Origin: Rhodobacteraceae bacterium CCMM004
GTDB lineage: Bacteria > Pseudomonadota > Alphaproteobacteria > Rhodobacterales > Rhodobacteraceae
Reading direction: 5' to 3'
DNA: 64,000 bases
NCBI GenBank assembly: GCA_004005435.1
Contig: RZWH01000003.1
Coordinates: forward strand, 372,001-436,000
Both the position numbers and the translations under genes were made by a program. Positions 54,007 to 62,748 of the stretch are shown piece after piece. How positions within the stretch are numbered: the first letter of the stretch is position 1; every line of letters starts with the position of its first letter. The notes below the pieces were generated by a model. The model saw nothing but the letters and a program-made list of their open reading frames with translations. It was not told the origin of the DNA and did not search any database.

Positions 54007-55632
54007 ATGCCCCGTTTGTTGTCCGCCGTCGCCCTAGCCGCCCTGATCCCCGCGCTCGCCTCGGCGCAGGAGCGCGGTCAGCCCAGCTGGTGGGCTCTGC
54101 TCGATCCCGACGTGCTGGTCCAGCGGGTGGTGCAGGCCGGCATCTTCGCCCTGCGCAGCCAGTTCGACATCAAGTATGTCGACATGAACGTCGACCTGCG
54201 CAGCGGCCGGGTCACCCTGACCGACGTGCAGATGTGGCCGTATTTCGAGTGGGACAGGACCGGCGACTGCACCATCGAGATCCCGCGCCTGACGCTCAGG
54301 GGGTCCGACATCCTGAGCCCCGAGGCGATCGCAGTGAAGGCACAGGCCTGGGGCGCCTATCTCGACCTCGCCTGCCTGCCCCCGCCCGCGCAGCAGAGCC
54401 TGGCCGCCGCCGGACTGGAGGGCCTGGAGGCGCCGCAGCTCACCATGTCGTTCGACTACGACATCCCCTCGGCCGAGGCCGACGTGTTGGTCCATGCCGA
54501 CCTGACCGACCTGGCGGCGCTGTCGATGACCGCCTCGTTCACCTATCTCGCGCTCGACGGACGCGCGGACATGGAGGAGCCACAGCCGGTGGCCTATCTC
54601 TCCCACGCCGCGCTCGAGGTCGAGGACCGCGGCGGCTGGGACCTGGCGCGCGGCCTGGTCCCGCCCCCCTTCGCCAATCCCGACCAGGCGGAGCTGTCGG
54701 TGACCGGGTTGCTGGGGCAGATGCTGGCCTCGGCCAACCGCGATGCAGCCGGCGCGGCGGAGGGCGGCGCCGATCCCAGTGCGCTGAGCCCCGAACAGCG
54801 CGCGTTCGTCGACAGCGCCGCCGCCGCCTGGGCCGAGTTCCTGCGCAGCCCGGGCAAGCTGGTGGTCGAGACCGGCTTCGACCCGCAGAACGATCAATGG
54901 CTGGACTTCGTCGCGTTCGAGGAGGATCCGCGCGCCGTCTTCGCCACCTTGCAGCCGCGGGTGGGACGGGCGAGCGTCGCGGCGCGCAGTGCCCTGCCCG
55001 CCGCCCTGGTGCGCCAGGCCATTTCCCAAACCGAGCCCCAGCTCTCGGCCGACGAGCGGCGGACGGTGGGCGCGGCGTTGATCACCGGCGACGGCGCGCC
55101 GCGCGATCTGGACGCCGGCGTCGCGCTGCTCCTCCCGCTGGCCGAGGCGGGCGATCTGGGGGCGGCCGATATCCTGTCCGGGGCGCTGGAGCACCGCGAC
55201 CCGGAGACGGCGTATCGCTGGGCCCTTGTCGCGGCGGCCGACGGCCGCTTCGGTGCCGGCGCGCGGCTCGACCGTTTGGAAAAGGAGCTGCCCTTCGCCC
55301 AGATTCTCGCGCTCCAGGCCGAGGCGGTGGGCAACGTGCAGCACCCGCTCTCGGCGCTTCAGCGCGTGTCTGGCCTGCGCGAGCAGGCGTTGCAGCGGCT
55401 GAGCGGCGCCGGGCAGGTCCGCTCCTACCCCATCGCCGCGCTCTGGGCGCTGCTGGGTGCTGCTGCGGGCGATGCCGCCACCGCCGACATCCTGGCCGAT
55501 CTCGACGAGATGGCCGCCGGGGCGGACGAGGCCGGGCGCGCTGCCTGGGCCGCGGCCGAGACCGACGCCGCCGCCCTGGCGATGGAGGCCTGGCTGGGTC
55601 AGGACCTGCCCGCCCGCTTCGGTGGGGAATGA
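54007..55632 (+). CDS. Secreted protein with C-terminal Sel1-like helical repeats, function unknown
   Basis: The protein is 541 residues with a Sec signal peptide (MPRLLSAVALAALIPALASA). Residues about 25-290 contain beta-rich parts (IKYVDMNVDLRSGRVTLTDV, LTMSFDYDIPSAEADVLVHA) suggestive of an AsmA- or lipid-contacting fold, though no family was recognised. The C-terminal 200 residues look like degenerate Sel1/TPR helices (LLLPLAEAGDLGAADILSGA, DPETAYRWALVAAADGRFG). It is probably periplasmic. It stands between pgk and fba in the same direction but 108 nt before fba. Conservation of its position would show whether it belongs with the glycolytic genes. Confidence 0.68.
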   Translation: MPRLLSAVALAALIPALASAQERGQPSWWALLDPDVLVQRVVQAGIFALRSQFDIKYVDMNVDLRSGRVTLTDVQMWPYFEWDRTGDCTIEIPRLTLRGSDILSPEAIAVKAQAWGAYLDLACLPPPAQQSLAAAGLEGLEAPQLTMSFDYDIPSAEADVLVHADLTDLAALSMTASFTYLALDGRADMEEPQPVAYLSHAALEVEDRGGWDLARGLVPPPFANPDQAELSVTGLLGQMLASANRDAAGAAEGGADPSALSPEQRAFVDSAAAAWAEFLRSPGKLVVETGFDPQNDQWLDFVAFEEDPRAVFATLQPRVGRASVAARSALPAALVRQAISQTEPQLSADERRTVGAALITGDGAPRDLDAGVALLLPLAEAGDLGAADILSGALEHRDPETAYRWALVAAADGRFGAGARLDRLEKELPFAQILALQAEAVGNVQHPLSALQRVSGLREQALQRLSGAGQVRSYPIAALWALLGAAAGDAATADILADLDEMAAGADEAGRAAWAAAETDAAALAMEAWLGQDLPARFGGE

Positions 55633-55740
55633 CCGCGCGGGGCGATGCCGAATCGCGGCCCGTTAGCGCCAAACCCGTTGCACCCGGCGCCCGGGCTGCC
55701 TAAGCCCGTGCGCGAACGCTCACGCCAACGGGAGACGCAG

Positions 55741-56670
55741 ATGAAGGCCTCGAACATCGTCAAGAAGATCCTCGCAAACTACGAGGGCGAGACGCCCGGG
55801 GTGAAGGGCAAGCTGTGCCAGATGCTGATGCATGGCCGTCTGCGCGGCACCGGCAAGATGATTATCCTGCCCGTGGACCAAGGTTTCGAGCACGGCCCCG
55901 CCCGCACCTATGCGCCGAACCCCCCGGCCTACGATCCGCATTACCACTATCAGTTGGCCATCGAAGCGGGCCTCAACGCCTACGCCGCGCCCCTTGGTAT
56001 GCTCGAGGCGGGCGCCGACACCTTCGCCGGGCAGATCCCGACCATCCTGAAGGTGAACTCGGCCAACTCGCTGATGTCTCAGACCGCGGGCAAGAACCAG
56101 GCGATCACCGCCTCGGTCGACGACGCGCTGCGGCTGGGCTGCTCGGCCATCGGCTTTACCATCTATCCCGGCTCGGACACCCAGCTCGGCATGTACGAAG
56201 AGATCGCCGAGATGCGACAGGAGGCCGCGGCGGTCGGCATCGCCACCGTGATCTGGTCCTATCCGCGCGGCGAGGCGATCTCCAAGGACGGCGAGACGGC
56301 CATCGACGTCGCCGCCTACGCCGCGCAGATCGCGGCGCTGCTGGGCGCCCACATCATCAAGATCAAGCTGTCGACCGACCACCTGGAGGTGCCCGAGGCC
56401 AAGAAGGTCTTCGAAGAACAGGGCATCGACATCTCGACCCAGGCCGCGCGCGTGCGCGAGTGCATGCGCTCGGCCTTCGACGGGCGCCGGATCGTGGTGT
56501 TCTCGGGCGGCGCCAAGAAGGGCGAGGACAGCGTCTACGACGATGCCCGCGCGATCCGCGACGGCGGCGGCCATGGCTCGATCATCGGCCGCAACTCGTT
56601 CCAGCGGGAGAAGTCCGAAGCTCTGGCGATGTTCGACAAGCTGATGGACATCTACAAAGGCAAAGACTGA
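55741..56670 (+). CDS. fbaB: Class I fructose-bisphosphate aldolase (DhnA/FbaB type)
   Basis: The protein is 309 residues. DhnA-family features are MIILPVDQGFEHGPARTYAP, the strand IGFTIYPGSDTQLGMYEEIA, and IIKIKLSTDHLEVPEAKKVF with the Schiff-base lysine region. RIVVFSGGAKKGED and GSIIGRNSFQRE bind phosphate. It cleaves fructose 1,6-bisphosphate without a metal ion. GGGAGACGCAG precedes the ATG at 55741. It follows pgk in the same orientation, with an uncharacterised secreted-protein gene between them. Confidence 0.93.
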   Translation: MKASNIVKKILANYEGETPGVKGKLCQMLMHGRLRGTGKMIILPVDQGFEHGPARTYAPNPPAYDPHYHYQLAIEAGLNAYAAPLGMLEAGADTFAGQIPTILKVNSANSLMSQTAGKNQAITASVDDALRLGCSAIGFTIYPGSDTQLGMYEEIAEMRQEAAAVGIATVIWSYPRGEAISKDGETAIDVAAYAAQIAALLGAHIIKIKLSTDHLEVPEAKKVFEEQGIDISTQAARVRECMRSAFDGRRIVVFSGGAKKGEDSVYDDARAIRDGGGHGSIIGRNSFQREKSEALAMFDKLMDIYKGKD

Positions 56671-56689
56671 GCGCGGCCGGGCGCATTTA

Positions 56690-56717
56690 GGGCCGCCACC
56701 CAGGAAGGTGGCGGTCC
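56690..56717 (+). terminator. Hairpin terminator downstream of fbaB
   Basis: GGGCCGCCACC (56690-56700) pairs with GGTGGCGGTCC (56707-56717) over 11 bp with one G-U, around CAGGAA. It lies 20 nt after the fbaB stop. CAATACC follows rather than a run of T. Confidence 0.65.
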
Positions 56718-57169
56718 AATACCTTGACGCCGCGTACGGCGACGTCGTCGGACGCCCCTGACCGGGCACCGTCGCGCTCCGCCGCGACGGGCCGGACCTA
56801 AGCGCCAAGCCGCGCGACCACCGACCCGCGGGGTGGCGGGCCGGAACCCTGAGCGGTGCAGTTTGTGGTTGCCGTGGTAGCTCGACCTCAGAACGTCCCA
56901 CCAGCGTCAACCAACCGCCGACCCGGGGGGCGGTTCGGCAGCCGCGCGGCGGGCTGAGGCCCTATCTCCCGCGCGGGGCGGAGACCCGACCCGTTCTCCT
57001 TCGGAGAAAGCTGGATGGGCGATCTACACCCCGCGCATACGGGGGAAATCAGAATGTCGGTGCGCGGAGCCGCGCGGCCGCCGACCCGCGGGGAGGGGCA
57101 ACCGGACCTCTGAATGGGTGCTGGCGGACGGGCAACCTCCTCGCGCGCGGCGGGTGCCCCCGCCACCGC
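56718..57169. other. Gene-free stretch with a threefold CCGACCC motif
   Basis: No credible coding frame is visible in these 450 nt between fbaB and the convergent acyl-CoA dehydrogenase gene. A GC-rich motif occurs three times: CCGACCCGCGGGG at 56821 and 57081 and CCGACCCGGGGGG at 56918, each followed by a related GG/CGG-rich tail. It resembles decayed repeat DNA. Confidence 0.45.
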
Positions 57170-58774
57170 TCAGCCCGGGCCGAGGCGGGCGAGCACCTGG
57201 GCAGGATCGCCGGAAAAGCGGCTGCCGGGAAGGCGGCACAGGCTTGGGGCGAGGCGGCTCGACACGTAGGCTTCGGCCACCGCCGCCGGGGCCCGGCCGA
57301 TCAGCGTCGCGGCGGTGAGGAGCGTCGCGGTCTCCTCGGCATGGCGGCGGGCCTGGCCCGGCTCGGCCCCCTGCCGCCAGCGGTCGCGGTGGGCGGCGAG
57401 CGCGGCGTCGTAGCCCGCAACGGCGCCCCTGCCCGCCTCCAGCGCCGCCGCCAACGCCTCGACCGCCGCGGCGTCGCGGGCGAGCGTGCGCAGGATATCC
57501 AGGCAGATCACATTGCCCGACCCCTCCCAGATGCCGTTCAGCGGCGCCTCGCGCCAGAGCATCGGCAGCGGCGTGTCGGCGACATAGCCGATGCCGCCCA
57601 TCGCCTCCATCGCGGACCCGACGACCGGAGGGCACATCGCATTGGCCAGGAACTTGGCCAGCGCCACGCCGATCCGGGCGAACCCGCGGTTGCCCGCGTC
57701 GAACGCCCCGGCCACGGCGAACCCCAGCGCCGTCGCCCCCTCCCAGTCCAGCACCAGATCGGCCAGCACCGCGCGCATCAGCGGCTGGTCGGCCAGCGGC
57801 GCGCCGAAGGCCCGGCGCCCACGGCACCAATGCCAGGCCGCGTCGAGCGCCGCCCGCATCAGCCCGGCCGGCGCCATCGCGGTGTCGAGCCGGGTGTGAT
57901 GCACCATGGTCAGGATCGTGCGGATCCCGTCGCCCTCGGAACCCAGCCGCGCCGCCTCGGCCCCCGCGAACTCGATCTCGGCCGAGGCGTTGGCGCGGTT
58001 GCCGAGCTTGTCCTTGAGCCGCATCAGCCGGACCGCGTTGCGCCGGTCGGGCAGCCACCGGGGCACGACGAAGCAGGTAAGCCCGCCAGGCGCCTGCGCC
58101 AGGGTCAGGAACCCGTCCGACATGGGCGCGGAGCAGAACCACTTGTGCCCGGTCAGCCGCCAGGCGTGGCCGTGGCGCTCTGCCCGGGTCGCGGTCGCGC
58201 GGAGGTCCGAGCCGCCCTGCTTCTCCGTCATCGCCATGCCCATGGTCGCCGCGGCCTTGTCCTCCAGCGGCGCGACGGCCGGGTCGTAGGCGCGTGCGGT
58301 CAACCGCGGCCGCCAGAGCGCCTCCAGCCCCGGATCGGCCGCCAGGGCGGGCACCGCGGCATAGGTCATCGTCATGGGGCAGCAAGTGCCGGGCTCGACC
58401 TGGCTGTGCAGATAGACCATGGCGGCGTGGGTGACGTGGCCGCCCGCGCGACCCTCCCAGCCGGACGCGGCATAGCCCGCGCCGAGACCCAGGGCGATCA
58501 GCCGGTGATAGGCATCGGAATAGGCGATCTCGTCCAGCCGCCGCCCGCCCGCGTCGAAGAGGCGCAGTTCGGGGCCCGGCCGCTCGGCCTCGCGCGCCGT
58601 CTCGGCCCAGACCGCGCGCCCCAACTCGGCGCCGTGGCGGGCCAGGGTCGCGCCGTCGCCTCCGCCCGCATAGGTGCGCAGGACCGGATCGCGCGCCCAC
58701 AGATCGACATCCCCCCTGACCGGGGGCTGGTTCGTCACCTCGTGGGTCTCCAGGCGGTCCGTCGGCGGGATCAT
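57170..58774 (-). CDS. AidB-type acyl-CoA dehydrogenase family protein
   Basis: The protein is 534 residues, the length of AidB-like members, longer than ordinary acyl-CoA dehydrogenases. Flavin-binding motifs are TMGMAMTEKQGGSDLRATAT and HKWFCSAPMSDGFLTLAQAP, and the C-terminal AMGGIGYVADTPLPMLWREA and IWEGSGNVICLDILRTLARD match AidB. AidB is a DNA-associated flavoprotein of the alkylation response. ATG at 58774 is chosen within a longer open frame. It is alone on its strand and divergent from the FtsB-like gene. Confidence 0.87.
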   Translation of the reverse strand: MIPPTDRLETHEVTNQPPVRGDVDLWARDPVLRTYAGGGDGATLARHGAELGRAVWAETAREAERPGPELRLFDAGGRRLDEIAYSDAYHRLIALGLGAGYAASGWEGRAGGHVTHAAMVYLHSQVEPGTCCPMTMTYAAVPALAADPGLEALWRPRLTARAYDPAVAPLEDKAAATMGMAMTEKQGGSDLRATATRAERHGHAWRLTGHKWFCSAPMSDGFLTLAQAPGGLTCFVVPRWLPDRRNAVRLMRLKDKLGNRANASAEIEFAGAEAARLGSEGDGIRTILTMVHHTRLDTAMAPAGLMRAALDAAWHWCRGRRAFGAPLADQPLMRAVLADLVLDWEGATALGFAVAGAFDAGNRGFARIGVALAKFLANAMCPPVVGSAMEAMGGIGYVADTPLPMLWREAPLNGIWEGSGNVICLDILRTLARDAAAVEALAAALEAGRGAVAGYDAALAAHRDRWRQGAEPGQARRHAEETATLLTAATLIGRAPAAVAEAYVSSRLAPSLCRLPGSRFSGDPAQVLARLGPG

Positions 58775-58902
58775 CGGCACCTCCCGGCCACATCCTACCG
58801 CATTCGTCGCAGAAAATCCCGCGACGGGGATTCCGCTGCCGCCCGCTCTGTGCCATGCTCCGCTCCGAGACGGCCCGGCAGAGGCCTGACGAGAGGCAGA
58901 GC

Positions 58903-59205
58903 ATGAGCGCATCCCGACGGCCGCCCGCAATCGGCACGGTGATCTACTTCACCACCAGCTTCGTCCTGGCCATGTATTTCACCTTCGCCAGTGTGCAGGG
59001 GGATTTCGGCCTGTTCCGCCGAATCCAGCTCGACGCCGAGGCGGCGGCACTCACCGCCGACCTCACCGCCCTGCGCGGCGAGGTGGCGAGCCTCCGCAAC
59101 AAGACGCGGCGCCTGTCGGACGGCTATCTCGACCTCGACCTCCTGGACCAGCAGGCGCGCAGCGTTCTGGGCCTGGTGCGCAGCGACGAGATCGTGCTGC
59201 GCTGA
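58903..59205 (+). CDS. FtsB/DivIC-like septum formation initiator
   Basis: The protein is 100 residues with one membrane helix (VIYFTTSFVLAMYFTFASV) followed by a short coiled coil (IQLDAEAAALTADLTALRGE, VASLRNKTRRLSDGYLDLDL) and the C-terminal ARSVLGLVRSDEIVL. It probably acts in the FtsQLB divisome complex. Its place just upstream of pdhA is common in Rhodobacteraceae. Confidence 0.87.
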   Translation: MSASRRPPAIGTVIYFTTSFVLAMYFTFASVQGDFGLFRRIQLDAEAAALTADLTALRGEVASLRNKTRRLSDGYLDLDLLDQQARSVLGLVRSDEIVLR

Positions 59206-59321
59206 GGCCCTGGCGGTCCGCCGCCCGCGCCGATGCCGCGCTGCGGCGCAACCGACCCCTTTTCCCCGGCGCGGATCGGTGCTCTGAATGGCGCCGCGAC
59301 CCGACCCGCCCGGAGGACCCC

Positions 59322-60320
59322 ATGGCCGACACCGCCCAAGCGACGCCCGAAGAGCTTCTCGGTTACTACCGCGACATGCTGCTGATCCGGCGGTTCGAGG
59401 AGAAGGCGGGTCAGCTCTACGGCATGGGACTGATCGGAGGCTTCTGCCATCTCTACATCGGCCAGGAGGCCGTCGTCGTGGGCCTGGAGGCCGCGGCCGA
59501 GGAGGGCGACACGCGTGTGACGAGCTACCGCGACCACGGCCACATGCTGGCCTGCGGGATGGACCCCAAGGGGGTGATGGCCGAACTGACCGGGCGCATC
59601 GGCGGCTATTCCAAGGGCAAGGGCGGCTCGATGCACATGTTTTCCAAGGAAAAGGACTTCTACGGCGGCCACGGCATCGTCGCCGCGCAGGTGCCCATCG
59701 GCGCCGGTCTCGCCTTCGCCGAGAAATACCGCGGGACCGACCGCGTCTCCTTCACCTACTTCGGCGACGGCGCGGCGAACCAGGGCCAGGTTGCCGAGAC
59801 CTACAACATGGCCGAACTCTGGGACCTGCCGGTGATCTTTGTCATCGAGAACAACCAGTATGCCATGGGCACCTCCGTCGCCCGCGCGACCAAGAGCCCC
59901 GATTTCTGGGAGCGTGGCGTCGCCTACGGCATCGAGGGCGAAGAGGTCGACGGTATGGACGTGCTGGCGGTCAAGGCGGCCGGAGTGCGCGCCGTCGCGC
60001 ACGCCCGGTCCGGCAAGGGGCCCTACATCCTGGAGGTCAAGACCTACCGATACCGCGGCCATTCGATGTCGGACCCCGCGAAATACCGCACCCGCGAGGA
60101 GGTGCAGAAGGTGCGCGAGACCCGCGACGCCATCGACCACGTGCGCGAACTGCTGGTCAAGGCGGGGGTGGAGGAGGACAAGATCAAGGCCATCGACGCC
60201 GAGATCAAGGAGATCGTCAACGCCGCCGCCGACTTCGCCCGCGAGAGCCCCGAACCGCCCGAAAGCGAACTCTGGACCGACGTCTATATGGAGACCGACC
60301 CGGAGCCGGCCCAGGTATGA
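59322..60320 (+). CDS. pdhA: Pyruvate dehydrogenase E1 component, alpha subunit
   Basis: The protein is 332 residues. The thiamine diphosphate motif is in YFGDGAANQGQVAETYNMA with VIENNQYAMGTSVARA, and the phosphorylation-loop-like YRYRGHSMSDPAKYRTREE follows. With PdhB it decarboxylates pyruvate and acetylates the E2 lipoyl group. GGAGG precedes the ATG. The stop overlaps the next gene by 4 nt. Confidence 0.95.
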   Translation: MADTAQATPEELLGYYRDMLLIRRFEEKAGQLYGMGLIGGFCHLYIGQEAVVVGLEAAAEEGDTRVTSYRDHGHMLACGMDPKGVMAELTGRIGGYSKGKGGSMHMFSKEKDFYGGHGIVAAQVPIGAGLAFAEKYRGTDRVSFTYFGDGAANQGQVAETYNMAELWDLPVIFVIENNQYAMGTSVARATKSPDFWERGVAYGIEGEEVDGMDVLAVKAAGVRAVAHARSGKGPYILEVKTYRYRGHSMSDPAKYRTREEVQKVRETRDAIDHVRELLVKAGVEEDKIKAIDAEIKEIVNAAADFARESPEPPESELWTDVYMETDPEPAQV

Positions 60321-60874
60321 GGCACGCCGCCGCGTCCATCCTGGCCCTGGGCCTCGCCTTGCCCGCCGTCGCGGCGGAGGACGCCCCCCTGATCGCCGCA
60401 CAGGCCAAGCTCGATGCCGGCGACGTGCTGACGGCCGAGGGGTGCACCGTGACGCTGGAGACCAGCGCCGCGGCCGTCGGCGCCGCGGGCAGCGCGCCGA
60501 TGCTGTCGCGCTATGTCTTCGACGTGCACGCGGTGGACTTCGACGGCTGGCGCCCGCAGGTGGCGCTGCCGGACATGCGCGGCTTCCTCCCCATCGAGGG
60601 CGGCACGGTGGTCGAGGTCGCGTGGCGCGGGCTGGACGACCGCGATGTCGCCTTCGTGACCGATGTGTTCGACGCGACCTGCGAGAGCGGCGTCTGCACC
60701 GCCACGATGGAAGAGCCGCACGTCGTCTTCAGCATGGAAACCACGGACGAGCGTGGCATGGACGACCTGGTGCTGGTGCACGACGCGCTCGCCGCCCATG
60801 CCGCGGCGTGCGCCGCACCCGCCCAGCGCCGCTCCGGCGGCTCGCGGCGCTCGGACCAGGGGACGGGCGGATGA
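60317..60874 (+). CDS. Exported cysteine-containing protein between pdhA and pdhB, function unknown
   Basis: The protein is 185 residues with a Sec signal peptide ([20 protein letters not shown]). The mature part has Cys in [11 protein letters not shown] and two in [16 protein letters not shown], suitable for disulfides in the periplasm, and a final Cys near AAACAAP. No family was recognised. It is translationally coupled to pdhA (ATGA overlap) although its product goes to another compartment from the pyruvate dehydrogenase complex. About 145 nt separate it from pdhB. Confidence 0.7.
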   Translation: MRHAAASILALGLALPAVAAEDAPLIAAQAKLDAGDVLTAEGCTVTLETSAAAVGAAGSAPMLSRYVFDVHAVDFDGWRPQVALPDMRGFLPIEGGTVVEVAWRGLDDRDVAFVTDVFDATCESGVCTATMEEPHVVFSMETTDERGMDDLVLVHDALAAHAAACAAPAQRRSGGSRRSDQGTGG

Positions 60875-61019
60875 CCCGGCACGCCGCCGCACCCGGCAGG
60901 CCCGGGCCCTGCCCCCTTCCGTCCGCGGCCCGGCCGACCCGTGCCGCCGCCATCCGCGCCGCCACCTGCGCGGCCGGCGGCTAGCCCCCGCCGCATCGCA
61001 ACAGAGGATCGCCCGCCCC

Positions 61020-62393
61020 ATGGCCACCAACATCCTGATGCCCGCCCTGTCGCCCACCATGGAGGAGGGGACGCTCGCCAAATGGCTCAAATCCGAGGGC
61101 GATACCGTGTCGGCGGGCGACATCCTCGCCGAGATCGAGACCGACAAGGCGACCATGGAGTTCGAGGCGGTGGACGAGGGCGTCCTGGGCCGCATCCTGG
61201 TGCCCGAGGGCACCGAGGGGGTCAAGGTCAACGCCCCCATCGCCATCCTTGTCGACGAGGGCGAGGACGTGCCCGACACCCTGCCCGACGCGGGCCAGCA
61301 GCCCGCTCCGGCCGAGGATCCGCCCACGTCTGAGGATATGCCCGCCGACACCCGCCAGCACCCCGCGCCCGCACGGCCCAAAGAGCCCGAGGTCGCCGCC
61401 GGGACCGAGATGCGCGACATGACCGTCCGCGAGGCCCTGCGCGACGCCATGGCCGAAGAGATGCGCCGCGACGAGCGGGTGTTCCTCATGGGCGAGGAGG
61501 TGGCGCAGTACCAGGGCGCCTACAAGGTCTCCCAGGGCCTCCTGGACGAGTTCGGCGCCCGCAGGGTCATCGACACGCCGATCACCGAGCACGGTTTTGC
61601 CGGCCTCGGCGTCGGCACCGCCTTCGGGGGGCTGCGCCCCATCGTCGAGTTCATGACCTTCAACTTCTCGATGCAGGCCATGGACCAGATCGTCAACTCG
61701 GCGGCCAAGACGCTCTACATGTCGGGCGGCCAGATGCACTGTCCCATCGTGTTCCGAGGCCCCAACGGCGCCGCCGCCCGGGTCGCCGCCCAGCACAGCC
61801 AGGACTACGCCGCGTGGTATTCCCACATCCCCGGCCTCAAGGTGGTGCAACCCTACACCGCCGCCGACGCCAAGGGCCTGCTGAAATCCGCCATCCGCGA
61901 CCCCAACCCGGTGATCTTTCTCGAAAACGAGATCCTCTACGGCCGCACCTTCCCCGTCCCTCAGGTCGAGGACTGGACCGTGCCGCTGGGCCGCGCCCGC
62001 ATCGCCCGCGAGGGCACCGACCTCACCATGGTCAGCTTCGGCATCGGCATGACCCACACGCTGGAGGCCGCCGACCGCCTCGCCGCCGACCACGGGATCG
62101 AGGCCGAGGTGGTCGATCTGCGCACGCTCCGCCCCATGGACACCCAGACCGTGATCGAGAGCGTGCAGAAGACCAATCGCTGCCTCACCGTCGAAGAGGG
62201 CTTCCCCCAAGGTGCCGTCGGCAACCACATCGCCTATGTGATCATGCGCGATGCGTTCGATTGGCTCGACGCCCCCGTCCTCTGCTGCACGGGCAAGGAC
62301 GTGCCGATGCCCTATGCCGCCAATCTCGAAAAGCTGGCCCTCGTCACCGTGGACGAGATCGTCGATGCCGCCCGCCAGATCACCTATCGCTAG
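61020..62393 (+). CDS. pdhB: Pyruvate dehydrogenase E1 component, beta subunit, with N-terminal lipoyl domain
   Basis: The protein is 457 residues, longer than a simple E1-beta because residues 1-80 form a lipoyl domain (lipoylated Lys in [15 protein letters not shown]). A Pro/Ala-rich linker of about 50 residues follows, then the E1-beta domain with [40 protein letters not shown] and [16 protein letters not shown]. The lipoyl extension is typical of alphaproteobacterial PdhB. Its lipoyl domain is nearly identical to that of PdhC. Confidence 0.95.
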   Translation: MATNILMPALSPTMEEGTLAKWLKSEGDTVSAGDILAEIETDKATMEFEAVDEGVLGRILVPEGTEGVKVNAPIAILVDEGEDVPDTLPDAGQQPAPAEDPPTSEDMPADTRQHPAPARPKEPEVAAGTEMRDMTVREALRDAMAEEMRRDERVFLMGEEVAQYQGAYKVSQGLLDEFGARRVIDTPITEHGFAGLGVGTAFGGLRPIVEFMTFNFSMQAMDQIVNSAAKTLYMSGGQMHCPIVFRGPNGAAARVAAQHSQDYAAWYSHIPGLKVVQPYTAADAKGLLKSAIRDPNPVIFLENEILYGRTFPVPQVEDWTVPLGRARIAREGTDLTMVSFGIGMTHTLEAADRLAADHGIEAEVVDLRTLRPMDTQTVIESVQKTNRCLTVEEGFPQGAVGNHIAYVIMRDAFDWLDAPVLCCTGKDVPMPYAANLEKLALVTVDEIVDAARQITYR

Positions 62394-62441
62394 GCCCATG
62401 ACCCGCCCTGTCTTCATCTTGGCCGAAATACCCGCGGGGGA

Positions 62442-62477
62442 GCCCGGCAACGCCGGGCGGGGGGCGGCGAGCCCCCC
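62442..62477 (+). repeat. Two consecutive GC hairpins between pdhB and the next gene
   Basis: GCCCGGC-AAC-GCCGGGC (62442-62458) is followed directly by GGGGGGC-GGCGA-GCCCCCC (62459-62477). They stand in the 114-nt gap after pdhB. The stretch before them (CTTGGCCGAAATACCCGCGG) is reminiscent of an intergenic motif I associate with Rhodobacteraceae. They may slow transcription or protect the pdhAB message. Confidence 0.55.
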
Positions 62478-62507
62478 TCCCCGGCCGGCCGGCCCGCGGT
62501 GCCGCTG

Positions 62508-62747
62508 ATGGAGATCGCCGGCCGTGACATCGCCACCGGGCACTACCGCGTCCGCTTCGTGCTCGACGGGGTAGAGCGCCGCGGCGAGGTTCCCGAGACC
62601 CTGGTGGCCCCAGGGCGCCCGTCGCACCGCGCCGTCTACGAATGGATCGCCGCCCACCGCGCCCAGATCGAGCGCGCCTTCGCCCGGCGCGCCCGCGGCG
62701 AGACGCCCCGCCCGCCCTACGACCGCCTGACCCTGCTGGAGGACTGA
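62508..62747 (+). CDS. Small protein of unknown function between pdhB and pdhC
   Basis: The protein is 79 residues from ATG 62508 ([20 protein letters not shown]); a GTG three codons earlier (62499) would give 82. It is soluble, with a strand-like start ([19 protein letters not shown]) and a helical, basic middle ([20 protein letters not shown]). No family was recognised. The stop lies one base before the pdhC ATG, so it is translated with the complex genes. Confidence 0.65.
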   Translation: MEIAGRDIATGHYRVRFVLDGVERRGEVPETLVAPGRPSHRAVYEWIAAHRAQIERAFARRARGETPRPPYDRLTLLED

Positions 62748-62748
62748 G

